Below the pieces are notes generated by a model. The model made no database searches and was not told the DNA's origin. It was given only the letters and a program-made list of their open reading frames with translations. A stretch of 28,001 nucleotides of DNA from JBBQSF01 sp038214085 (lineage in GTDB: Bacteria; Bacteroidota; Bacteroidia; Bacteroidales; CG2-30-32-10), in the NCBI GenBank assembly GCA_038214085.1, contig JBBQSF010000022.1, forward strand, positions 1 through 28,001, read 5' to 3'. Positions 6,469-15,100 of the stretch are shown here, piece after piece; within the stretch, counting starts at the first letter, position 1, and the number at the start of each line of letters is the position of its first letter. A program made the translations under genes and the position numbers.

Positions 6469-7622
6469 CACTTTAGTTTTAATGATATTATTTGCTGGCA
6501 AATAAATTCGGCACTTTTCCCTTTGCCAAAAATAAGTGGAAAATCAGCAGGTCTGTTTAGTACAAAATGCTTAAACGAATTCAATATTTTATTTTCGTCA
6601 GCATCGCAAACCTCAGCTGCTCCTGCATTCACGATTTCAACCCATTCGGTTTCGGACCGAATAATCAGACAAGGTTTTTTATAAAAATATGATTCCTTCT
6701 GCACACCACCAGAATCTGTAATTATCATAAAACTATTTGATTCCAGCACTATCATTTCTAAAAATGAAACTGGCTCATGAATTTTTATCAAAGGAGAATT
6801 ATTAATTTCATGATACAATTCTGGTTTCAATTGCAGTTTCAACATTTTTGAAGTGCGCGGATGTATAGGCAAAACAATCGGCATATTGCTTTCGGCAACA
6901 ATACTCATAAATGAATTAAATATTTCATTAAGCCTAACAGGGTTATCTGTATTGGAATCGCGGTGAATGGTTGCCAGAATATAACGATCTTTTTCCACAC
7001 CAAGTTCTGCCAACAATTGAGCGCATTTTCCCTGTGCAATTCCTGAAAAGTAATCTGCGTTATCGTACATCACATCGCCACAGTGAAAAACTCCCGGATT
7101 ATCTATAGAAAAAGGGGGTTCGTTTCCAACATTTATACTTTCTTTTTTCAGATTATCAATTCCCGAAACTGTTGGTACAAACAATAAAGTTGATGCATGA
7201 TCGCAAACGATACGGTTTATTTCTTCGGGCATAGATTTATTAAATGAGCGCAATCCTGCTTCAATATGAACAATAGGCGTTCTGAGTTTAGCGGAAGCTA
7301 TAGATCCTGCAAGAGTGGAATTTGTATCACCATATAAAACCACAACATCTGGCTTTACTTTAAGTATCAGCTCCTCGATTCCCTTAATCATCAAAGCGGT
7401 TTGCTGGCCATGAAGTCCCGATCCCACATTCAAATTATAATCAGGCAAAGGGATTTCAAGTTCGTTAAAAAAAACTTCTGACATATTCTTGTCATAATGT
7501 TGTCCGGTATGTACAATGATTTCTGAAATTTTATCAGAAAACATTTTTCTAATGGTTCTGCTAAGTGCAGAAGCCTTTATGATTTGCGGACGGGCACCAA
7601 TAATTGTCAGTATAGATATCAT
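6468..7622 (-). CDS. wecB: Non-hydrolysing UDP-N-acetylglucosamine 2-epimerase
   Basis: A 384-residue cytoplasmic enzyme that interconverts UDP-GlcNAc and UDP-ManNAc, the entry step to ManNAc-type surface polysaccharides. Family signatures run through the protein: IIGARPQIIKASAL at the N terminus, HTGQHYD, LYGDTNSTLAG, HIEAGLRSF, MPEEINR and DSGGVQKE. The length is normal. It starts 13 bp after radC ends and overlaps the deacetylase-like gene by one base, so these genes are almost certainly co-transcribed. No dehydrogenase (wecC) or glycosyltransferase is seen in the window, so the end product cannot be named. A related epimerase acting on another UDP-sugar is possible. Confidence 0.93.
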   Translation of the reverse strand: MISILTIIGARPQIIKASALSRTIRKMFSDKISEIIVHTGQHYDKNMSEVFFNELEIPLPDYNLNVGSGLHGQQTALMIKGIEELILKVKPDVVVLYGDTNSTLAGSIASAKLRTPIVHIEAGLRSFNKSMPEEINRIVCDHASTLLFVPTVSGIDNLKKESINVGNEPPFSIDNPGVFHCGDVMYDNADYFSGIAQGKCAQLLAELGVEKDRYILATIHRDSNTDNPVRLNEIFNSFMSIVAESNMPIVLPIHPRTSKMLKLQLKPELYHEINNSPLIKIHEPVSFLEMIVLESNSFMIITDSGGVQKESYFYKKPCLIIRSETEWVEIVNAGAAEVCDADENKILNSFKHFVLNRPADFPLIFGKGKSAEFICQQIISLKLK

Positions 7623-7635
7623 GCTTTAATTAAAA

Positions 7636-8328
7636 TTAAATTAAGCCTTCGTCAGCAAAACTAAAGAATTTTTCATTCCCAATTATGATATGGTCCAGAA
7701 CATCAATATCGAGAAGTTTTCCTGCTTCTTTTAGCTTTTTAGTGAGCTTGGTATCGGCATCGCTGGGTTGTATATTTCCCGAAGGGTGGTTGTGGCATAA
7801 AACCATAGCACAGGCATTTTTTTCAAGGGCGCGTTTGAAAATTTTCCGAGGGTCTGCAACGGTTCCTGTAAGTCCGCCTTCGCTTACACAATGTTTTTCA
7901 ATAATTTTATTTGCTCTGTTCAGGAGAAGAATCCAGAACTGTTCATAGCTTTCGTCGGCAAGCATCGGGTTAAAAAGGTTGAAAGCATCAACGCTTGCAG
8001 AGATTTTTTCTACGGTTAATGCTTCAGCTTCACGCCTACGACGCCCCATTTCAAGCGCTGCTATAATTGCTATTGCCTTTGCCTCACCAATTCCCCTAAA
8101 CCGACAAAGATTTTCTACTGAAAGTTTGGACAATTCAACGAGATTATTATTACACGAACGTAGAATTCGCTGAGCAACTTCAACTGCAGTTTCATCTCTG
8201 TTTCCGGAATGAATTAATATTGCCAACAGCTCAGCATCGCTTAGTACAGATCTTCCTTTAAGTAAAAGTTTTTCGCGTGGGCGATCATCTTCTGCCCATG
8301 ATTTAATGGAAAGGGATTGTTTTTTCAT
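7636..8328 (-). CDS. radC: RadC-family JAMM-domain protein (UPF0758)
   Basis: A 230-residue protein. The N-terminal part has DRPREKLL and LSDAELLAILI, then a helix-hairpin-helix-like region (LCRFRGIGEAKAIAI). The C-terminal MPN/JAMM domain keeps all metal ligands: H179, H181, S189 and D192 in CHNHPSGNIQPSDAD. It is a putative Zn-dependent metalloprotein. The historical link to DNA repair is not firmly established for the family. I chose the ATG at 8328 (MKKQSLSIKSWAEDDRPRE) because family members begin close to the SIKxWAExDRPRE motif; an ATG three codons upstream (8337) is also open. It leads the wecB run with a 13-bp gap. Confidence 0.93.
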   Translation of the reverse strand: MKKQSLSIKSWAEDDRPREKLLLKGRSVLSDAELLAILIHSGNRDETAVEVAQRILRSCNNNLVELSKLSVENLCRFRGIGEAKAIAIIAALEMGRRRREAEALTVEKISASVDAFNLFNPMLADESYEQFWILLLNRANKIIEKHCVSEGGLTGTVADPRKIFKRALEKNACAMVLCHNHPSGNIQPSDADTKLTKKLKEAGKLLDIDVLDHIIIGNEKFFSFADEGLI

Positions 8329-8371
8329 AAAAATCAATTATCAGAAGTAAAAGTACAGTATTTTCCAAAGC

Positions 8372-8401
8372 AAAAAAGGCTTTCCTTTATCAGAAAAGCC
8401 T
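8372..8401 (-). terminator. Rho-independent terminator of rpsT
   Basis: On the minus strand AGGCTTTTC and GGAAAGCCT form a stem around a 6-nt loop, followed by TTTTTT. It lies about 20 bp past the rpsT stop (8422) and separates rpsT from radC. Confidence 0.8.
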
Positions 8402-8421
8402 CTTGAAAAAATTCTAAAGAA

Positions 8422-8673
8422 TTATAATGAGCTTACTTTTTTTGTAAGCTTCGATTTTAAATTTGAAGCTTTATTTTTGTGAATTATGCTCTTCTTGGCC
8501 AATTTATCCAACATTGAAATTACTTTAGGCAACTTTTCTGCAGCTTCTTCTTTAACTGTAGTGTTTCTTAAAACCTTAACCGCATTACGAGTGGTTTTAG
8601 CCTGATATTTATTAAGTATACGTTTTGCGTCGTTACTTCTGATTCTTTTCTTTGAGGATAAATGGTTTGCCAT
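8422..8673 (-). CDS. rpsT: 30S ribosomal protein S20
   Basis: An 83-residue, very basic protein with the S20 pattern: MANHLSSKKRIRSNDAKRILNKYQ at the start, then KVLRNT, LPKVISMLDKLAKKSIIHKNKASNLKSKL. S20 binds 16S rRNA during 30S assembly. The frame is open further upstream, to 8727, but that extension runs into the tRNA-Glu gene. The start at 8673 gives the normal family length and the conserved MANHxSSKKR N terminus. The tRNA-Glu 3' end is only 21 bp upstream and no separate promoter is seen between them, so tRNA-Glu and rpsT probably share one transcript. Confidence 0.95.
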   Translation of the reverse strand: MANHLSSKKRIRSNDAKRILNKYQAKTTRNAVKVLRNTTVKEEAAEKLPKVISMLDKLAKKSIIHKNKASNLKSKLTKKVSSL

Positions 8674-8694
8674 ATTATTATTCTTTATTTTAAG

Positions 8695-8769
8695 TAGCCC
8701 GTAGGGGATTCGAACCCCTGATTTCATGGATGAAAACCATGCGTCCTGGGCCAGCTAGACGAACGGGCC
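8695..8769 (-). tRNA. tRNA-Glu (anticodon UUC)
   Basis: A full cloverleaf on the minus strand, 75 nt. Acceptor GGCCCGT pairs with ACGGGCT (G-U at the first pair). The anticodon stem CATGG/CCATG encloses TTTTCAT with anticodon TTC. The T arm has GGGGTTCGAATCCCC. The discriminator is A and CCA is not encoded. Unlike the other two tRNAs in the window, its leader contains no tRNA fragments or palindromes. Confidence 0.96.
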
Positions 8770-8784
8770 ATAATTTTAGGACTG

Positions 8785-8815
8785 CAAAGGTAAACCTTTT
8801 TTTATTGTTAGCAAA
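8785..8815 (-). promoter_or_regulatory. Promoter of tRNA-Glu and rpsT (TTTG-N19-TACCTTTG)
   Basis: The minus strand has TTTG at 8812-8815, a 19-bp spacer, and TACCTTTG at 8785-8792, a full TAnnTTTG match. Spacing is identical to the tRNA-Val promoter. The start point should fall near 8777-8780, leaving a leader of roughly 10 nt before tRNA-Glu. Confidence 0.75.
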
Positions 8816-8837
8816 TAAATTTTACTTTTTTTCAATT

Positions 8838-9530
8838 TTATTCACTATCGTCTTTATCCACCTGAAATCTGAAGCCTAATCTCTTACCTGTTTGGACACT
8901 CTGACTCATTGTATTTTCAAGTATTTCAGATACACTAATTACTTTAATAGTATCGTAATGTGGAGTGAGTAAATCAAATCCTATTGAATAAGACATGGCG
9001 GTGTTTAAAATCTTTTTTAATGAATTTTGATCAATAATCGATTTGGAAAAATTATTATACATCAATCCGATCTGCCTTTTTCCTTCAACAAAAAAGTGAT
9101 AGTCAATATTAATAAAAATTCTGGCTACCAGATATCCAATATCGTTAGTACGATTGTATTTGAATGAATCAGCCAAAAAGTTATAAATATTTATTATTCC
9201 GCAATAGGAACGGTTGGTATCTTTTTTAATATATCCTAAGTTCATAATAGGGTGTTCGCGAGGAAACTGAAAAATATTGGTATGCATATTTATCAATAAC
9301 ATATCGCCACCGAATTTAAGGTGCGTTTCAAATTCACCATTATCCTTATAATCGAAAAGAATTCGCTTATCTTTTTTGCTCACGGTTTTTTTTGCTTCTT
9401 CAATTGTTTTTTTTGCAATTCCCCGCAATTCCAAAAAAGTATCCAATGTGTTTTTATAAACATCCAGCTTGAGACCACCCTTCTCAATAATTAATTCTGC
9501 TAAAGGTGGTTTTTTCTTAATATCTGCCAT
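8838..9530 (-). CDS. Conserved-looking hypothetical protein, 230 residues
   Basis: I do not recognise the family. The protein is soluble, with no signal peptide or membrane segment. Residues about 40-60 are Lys/Glu-rich and probably helical (KKTIEEAKKTVSKKDKR). The middle is richer in aromatics and hydrophobics (GDMLLINMHTNIFQFPREHP, YCGIINIYNFLADSF, YHFFVEGKRQIGLMYNNFS), suggesting a folded domain with a possible ligand pocket. The C terminus is acidic (DKDDSE). It stands alone between the tRNA-Glu promoter and a COG2509 gene. It has its own promoter-like pair at 9554-9586. Codon use looks like its neighbours. Confidence 0.8.
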   Translation of the reverse strand: MADIKKKPPLAELIIEKGGLKLDVYKNTLDTFLELRGIAKKTIEEAKKTVSKKDKRILFDYKDNGEFETHLKFGGDMLLINMHTNIFQFPREHPIMNLGYIKKDTNRSYCGIINIYNFLADSFKYNRTNDIGYLVARIFINIDYHFFVEGKRQIGLMYNNFSKSIIDQNSLKKILNTAMSYSIGFDLLTPHYDTIKVISVSEILENTMSQSVQTGKRLGFRFQVDKDDSE

Positions 9531-9553
9531 ATAAATTTTAGATTATTACTGAA

Positions 9554-9586
9554 CAAACATATAAAAAAAATTCTATATTTATCAAA
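9554..9586 (-). promoter_or_regulatory. Promoter of the 230-residue hypothetical gene (TTTG-N21-TATGTTTG)
   Basis: The minus strand has TTTG at 9583-9586, a 21-bp spacer, and TATGTTTG at 9554-9561, a full -7 match, about 24 bp upstream of the start codon. It lies in a 116-bp AT-rich gap with no other feature. Confidence 0.55.
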
Positions 9587-9646
9587 GAAATAAGTTCTAA
9601 AAAACAATAATTTTTGAAAACGAACAAAAATATCGAATTGTAGTTT

Positions 9647-11194
9647 CTATGAAATTTTTCTTATTACAGCTTCGGCACAACGCTCACCATCTATAGCAGA
9701 AGATACAATTCCCCCTGAATATCCAGCGCCTTCACCACAGGGAAATAAATTTCCGATTTGAATATGGGCAAGTGTTTCTTTGTCTCTTGTTATTCGCACA
9801 GGGGATGATGTACGTGTTTCGGGCGCGAGCAATATGGCTTCATTTGTATAAAACCCTTTCATTTTCTGGTCAAAAATCACAAATGCTTTCTTTAAGCGTT
9901 CGGTAAGCGAAGCAGGAAATAAATTGTGAAGTGGAGCGGGCACAGCACCAAGCGAATATGAAGTTCCAACAATTCCATTTGAAATTTTTGATTTCACAAA
10001 ATCAGTCATTCTTTGTGCTGGTGCGGAAAAGTCGGCGCCACCTGCGTCAAATGCTTTTTCTTCGAAATGTTTGCGAAAGTACAAGCCTGCAAGGACTCCG
10101 TATGACTCAAAGCCCATAAAATCCTTATTTTCTAAAGAAACAACCACTCCCGAGTTGGCATATTTAAGGTTTCTGCGTGAAGATGACATGCCATTTAACA
10201 CAAGTGTTCCCTTTTCGGTTGAAGCAGGTATTACTGATCCTCCCGGACACATACAAAAAGAATAGACTCCGCGTCCGTCAACTTGCTCAACAAGACTGTA
10301 GGTTGCTGCTGGCATATACTTTCGCATGGAATCCGAATGGTATTGTATCCTGTCGATTAGTTCCTGTGGGTGTTCAACCCGAAAACCAAGCGCAAAGGAT
10401 TTCGCTTCAATAAAAATATTTTTTTCTCGAAGCAATTCATACATATCATTTGCGGAATGACCTGTTGCCAGTATTGTTGCTTCACCAGAGAATACATTCC
10501 CGTTATGTGCAATAACTTCTAACACTTTATTTTTATCAAGTTTGAAATCAACAATTTTGGTATTAAAATGTATTTCTCCTCCACAATCAATAATGGTTTT
10601 GCGCAAAGAAGCAATAATTCCCGGCAACTTATCCGTTCCAATATGCGCATGTGTTTCGAACAAAATTTCTTCTGATGCGCCATTTCTGTGAAATATTTCA
10701 AGAATTTTTCCAACATCTCCCCTTTTGGAAGATCTGGTATATAGCTTTCCATCGGAATAAGTTCCTGCACCACCTTCTCCAAAACAATAATTTGAATCTT
10801 CGTTTAAAATTCTTTTCTGATGCAAGTCTGCTATTGCATGCTTACGATTTTCAACTGCACTTCCCCGCTCTATAATTACAGGCTTTATACCAGCTTCAAT
10901 TAATCTGAGTGCTGAGAATAAACCGGCAGGGCCAGAACCAATTATAATTACCTGTTTGGCATTATATACATCCTTATATTGTATTATTCTCTGGAATGGT
11001 TTTTCGTCGTTAATATAAACTTCGAAGGTCAGATTGATTTTAATTGCAGATTTTCTTGCGTCCACTGAACGCTTTATCAGTTTCACACCTTTAATATCTG
11101 ACAATAAAAGTCCGGCTTGTTTTGCAATAAGTAATTTGTAATTGTTTTCTTCAAAAGCAGCTTCGGGCGAAAGGCTTAACTGAATATTTAGCAT
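9647..11194 (-). CDS. COG2509-type FAD-dependent dehydrogenase
   Basis: A 515-residue cytoplasmic flavoprotein. The first 75 or so residues are the typical small N-terminal domain (LLSDIKGVKLIKRSVDARK). A Rossmann FAD-binding fold follows with GSGPAG and a glutamate-ended beta strand (IIERG) near residues 85-110. Other family segments are NYCFGEGGAGTYSDGKLYTR, FALGFRVEHPQ and, near the end, PCGEGAGYSGGI. These proteins are annotated as NAD(FAD)-utilising dehydrogenases, but the physiological substrate is unknown. It starts 11 bp after porT ends, so the two are probably co-transcribed. Confidence 0.9.
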   Translation of the reverse strand: MLNIQLSLSPEAAFEENNYKLLIAKQAGLLLSDIKGVKLIKRSVDARKSAIKINLTFEVYINDEKPFQRIIQYKDVYNAKQVIIIGSGPAGLFSALRLIEAGIKPVIIERGSAVENRKHAIADLHQKRILNEDSNYCFGEGGAGTYSDGKLYTRSSKRGDVGKILEIFHRNGASEEILFETHAHIGTDKLPGIIASLRKTIIDCGGEIHFNTKIVDFKLDKNKVLEVIAHNGNVFSGEATILATGHSANDMYELLREKNIFIEAKSFALGFRVEHPQELIDRIQYHSDSMRKYMPAATYSLVEQVDGRGVYSFCMCPGGSVIPASTEKGTLVLNGMSSSRRNLKYANSGVVVSLENKDFMGFESYGVLAGLYFRKHFEEKAFDAGGADFSAPAQRMTDFVKSKISNGIVGTSYSLGAVPAPLHNLFPASLTERLKKAFVIFDQKMKGFYTNEAILLAPETRTSSPVRITRDKETLAHIQIGNLFPCGEGAGYSGGIVSSAIDGERCAEAVIRKIS

Positions 11195-11205
11195 TGCTGA
11201 TGAAG

Positions 11206-11922
11206 TTATTCGAAAAGAAATGAAATCTGAAATATTTTTGAGTTGAGCTTTTTAATGGAATTTGTATAAACAGTATTGTCTCTTTCGAGCAAATCTCTTA
11301 TTCCATAAGCCATTTTAATTTCGGTAGCAAATTTAAAATAGGTAAGATAAAAATCAAATCCAACGCCAAATTCGAACAGCATATCATTTTGTTTTAATTT
11401 AATCAAATCCTTTTTACGATCCTTCTTTTTTGCTTGCGATGCAAGATCAATGCTGTATCTAAATCCAGAGAGCACGTATGCTCGGGCATTATTCATTCGC
11501 TGGGATTTATATTTTAAGATAAGCGGAAAATCAATAAAAGTGGATTCAATTTTCTTTGGGCGTGTTATTTTAAAAGTATCATTTTCGACCAGGCTATAAT
11601 TTAAAATTCTGTCGCCAAAGGATAAAGTAGGAATAAAACGAAGGTCAAAGCTCTGACCAAGCCTAAGGTTTGATACAATTCCGATATTAAATCCCCATTG
11701 TGGCTGCGATTCAATTACCATAACGGAATCAAGTGAGTTGAAATTTTCTACAGGCTTTATCGAGAAATCCATTTTATTGGCTGCAAGTGCAAAACCAAAG
11801 TGATACGGTTTAAGATCGTATTTGGGATTATTTTGAATTCTGACACGCTGTGCATTAGCCGTAGTATAGCTAAATACTGAAATTGCGATAAAAACTACTA
11901 GATATTTTTTCGTACTATTCAA
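11206..11922 (-). CDS. porT: PorT, type IX secretion system outer-membrane protein
   Basis: A 238-residue protein with an N-terminal signal peptide (about 1-25, ending TTANAQ). The remainder looks like a small beta-barrel: alternating aromatic and polar strands such as YHFGFALAANKMDFSI, WGFNIGIVSNLRLG, FDLRFIPTLSFGDR, FIDFPLILKYKS and FEFGVGFDFYLTYFKFATEIK, with a terminal aromatic (SFLFE). PorT (SprT in flavobacteria) is needed for T9SS export. The KxxSxRMNNxRAYVLxGFRY-like segment fits the family. The gene for a T9SS cargo protein lies directly upstream, separated by a terminator. A TATTTTTG box at 11988-11995 may be its -7 element. A generic PorT-family barrel is the alternative. Confidence 0.82.
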   Translation of the reverse strand: MNSTKKYLVVFIAISVFSYTTANAQRVRIQNNPKYDLKPYHFGFALAANKMDFSIKPVENFNSLDSVMVIESQPQWGFNIGIVSNLRLGQSFDLRFIPTLSFGDRILNYSLVENDTFKITRPKKIESTFIDFPLILKYKSQRMNNARAYVLSGFRYSIDLASQAKKKDRKKDLIKLKQNDMLFEFGVGFDFYLTYFKFATEIKMAYGIRDLLERDNTVYTNSIKKLNSKIFQISFLFE

Positions 11923-12057
11923 ACGGAACTATAATTAATTGAATTTCATTCAAAACGAAAGCATCAATATTTTATTACTTTCTATTGCAAAAATATACAT
12001 TTAATCGTTTGTTTTTATTTTTTGTATGTTTCCAATTCTCTTTACTTCCTTAAACTA

Positions 12058-12083
12058 AGAAAGCCCGTAAAAACGGGCTTTCT
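12058..12083. terminator. Terminator hairpin after the T9SS cargo gene (possibly bidirectional)
   Basis: An 11-bp perfect stem AGAAAGCCCGT / ACGGGCTTTCT with a 4-nt loop, 22 bp past the stop of the minus-strand giant gene. The stronger T-run is on the plus-strand side (CTTTTT), while the minus-strand side has only a short T-rich tail. It most probably ends the minus-strand transcript. Confidence 0.8.
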
Positions 12084-12104
12084 TTTTAAAAAAAACGCAA
12101 CATG

Positions 12105-15100
12105 TTATTCAATAACAAGCTTTGTTACAGTTGTTGATTTTTCATTGAATAATTTCACCATATAAATGCCTTTTGGCATTGAAGATAAGTCGAACTGATG
12201 AGCGTAACTTCCGTTAATATTCAGTTTTTCAGAATAAACCAACTGACCATGTAAAGTATAAATATTCAAATCGGTAGAACCGAAAGAACCTTCAGAAGTT
12301 AAAGTAAATAAACCATTGTTCGGGTTTGGAACAACCTGAGCAGTAAATTCATTGTTCAACTCGTTGATTCCTGTGCATATCATGAATGTTATCTTAACAG
12401 TATCAGAAGCTGCACACTGTCCATTGGTTACATCTACATAATACGTAAATGTTCCATTGCCGATGCCAGTGGTATCAACAGTAATGGTTTGAGTAATTGC
12501 CCCGGTCGACCAAGCGTAACTGTCGAGTCCAGCGCCTGCGTTAAGCGTTACTGAAGCATCCTCACATGTAGTTGAGTCGGGTCCTAAGTTAACAACAGGA
12601 ATCAGGTCAACAAGAACATTAACGTCGTCAGTAGCAGCACCACAAGTGCCGGTAACAGTAACAGTGTATGTGGTAGTTGTAACTGGGTTTGCAACAGGGT
12701 TTGCAATATCTGTAGCGCTTAATCCAGCCGAAGGGCTCCATGAATATGAGATTCCGCCAATAGCAACCAACTGGGTGCTGCTGCCTTCGCAAATGGAAAC
12801 ATCCGAACCTGCATTTGCAGTTGCAGAGGAAACATAATTTAACGTCATTGATGAAGAAACGGTATCACAAACAGCATAAGCTGTTAATGTGAGTACAACC
12901 GAACCAACAACGGTATCATTTGTTCCAGTATAATATATAGGATTTAAAAGCGTACTGTCGTTAAAATGTCCGTTTCCGGCAGAAGTCCATAACAATGAGT
13001 CATAGTTTGTTGCTGTAACGAGCGAAAATGTAAGAGTGTCAAATTTACAGATTGTAACATTCGCTCCGGCATCTACTGTTGGCAACTGAAGAATTGTTAC
13101 ATGAACAGTATCTCTGTTAAAACAGCCAAAACTATTTTCAACTTCTACCCAGTAATTACCTGTAGAATTTGCAGTTATTGCCTGTGTTGCTTCAGCATTT
13201 GACCAAAGATAAGAAGTAAATCCTGCGCCGGCATCAATAGTAGAAGTAAGGCAACTGGTTACATCGCTTCCCAATGAAATAACGGGTAAAGGATTAACCG
13301 TAACAACAATGGTATCAGCATCGGTAACACCATAACCATTATTAACCAACACAATGTATGTAGCAGAAGAATCAACAGAAATAACCTGTGTTGTTGCAAT
13401 GGTAGCTGGATGTAATAAAGTTGACCAAGCATAAGTGTATGTATATCCAACTGCTGAAGCACCTGCATCCAGTGTAGAAAGACCATTATTACATACTGCA
13501 ATATCAGCTCCCAGATTCACTGTTGGAGCATCAGAAATAGCTATATTATCAAAATCAAGATAATAATCTCCGGCATTCCATTTTGCAAATATTGCAGGAA
13601 TAACATTGTCACCAGCAAATGCACCAATTGGAACAGAAACATGAGCCATTGATGCTGAAGTAACATGATTTGCAGCAGTAATTTGTTTTACATAATAGTA
13701 ATTTGAGCCGCAATCATTTGAAAGAAGCATAAAAATAGAATCTAATGCGAGAACCGTTCCGGTACCTGCAGAATAATCAGTAATTCTGTAATCAAAAGTA
13801 AGGTACGAATTTGCACTAACCGCTCCTATTTTTTCTTTAAATATTGCAGTTGCAGTTGTTGCACTGGTATAAAGGTTTCTGAACATTACATAAGAAGTGT
13901 TTCCGTGGCCGTTACCAGAAAGAAAATTAGAATTCCAATTTGCCATAGGAATCGTTCCCTCAAAATTTTCCATATGAGGAATTGTAAGAGGAACAGATAT
14001 TGTTATAGTTTTAAATGCAGTATCGTTAGTAAATACTAGGTCAGTAGCAAGATCTGTATATCCTTTAAATGCATAATTTCCGGGAGTAATTGTGTTTACA
14101 AATCCCATGAAAATGGTATCACTTGCATTAGGCGCAAGCGGACCTGCTAATATTGCATTTAATACAGATGTTCCTGAAGGTGTAATAACTGAAACAACTA
14201 CAGGAATATTTGATTGCGAAGCCGTTCCAAAATTTGAAACAATTACAGCAACAGAATCAGCAGCAATTCCACAAAGTTTAGATTTTGGTTTTGTGAAAGA
14301 AGTAACACCTAAATCATCAGCTGCAGGCACAAATAAATTAATATTATCAATAAATACATTGTCTCCGGCACCTGCACTTCCGCTTGCATTATTGTATTTA
14401 CAAACAGCTTTGAAGGTAAGTGTAAAATTTGTTCCGGCATAAGCAGTCAGATCAAATGTTTTTGCAGCAAAAGCATCAGCAGTTGAAGTTGTAGGATTGA
14501 AAAACTTCTTTCCGGTATTATCTGCAAGTGTGTCAATGCCATTTGCTAAAATCATAAACCAGTTATACTTAGCATCGTAACTATACGTTTGTTTAAGATC
14601 CAGTTTCATCCTGAGCTCAGTTAATGAAGTAGCATCAACATTACATGTACTTGCTGAAGAAATATGAGATATTCCAGCAAAAGCAAGAGCTGCAGTGCTG
14701 TAGGTTATAGGCCATGCAGTTGAAGTATTTCCTTCCATGTGTAAACCGAAAGAGTTCTGTGCCCCGGCATTTGCCAAGATCTTAATTCCTGCCTCAGCAC
14801 CTTTAGCTAAAAGAAGATAGTTGCTGTTTCCTGTTTCGAAATTTTCCGTAAATGGGTAAGAATTGATTGCGCCAGTATTTGAAATATTTGCGAAAGCTGT
14901 ATCGTTAGAGTTATCGCCATCATTTAATAAAGTAGCAACAAAACCACAATCGTATGCACCGAGAGCTGAAAAATCAGCAGTTTGTGTAAATGTATATGTA
15001 ATTGTGTCGCCAGGATTTACAGAAGTTGCAGTATAAAATTCTGGACCAACAATGGTTACGCCTCCGTTAATTGAATATGCAAGAGCAATACTTGTTTGAG

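Noticed and set aside
8674..8727. Upstream extension of the rpsT frame
   Set aside because: It runs into tRNA-Glu and adds residues not found in S20; the ATG at 8673 gives the conserved N terminus and normal length.
12058..12083. Hairpin at 12058-12083 as an insertion or recombination site
   Set aside because: Stem, small loop, T-run and position after a stop codon are fully explained by a terminator.
14092..14442. 116-codon plus-strand ORF inside the T9SS cargo gene
   Set aside because: It is antisense to a well-supported repeat protein, and its length follows from the low stop density in that repeat-rich sequence.
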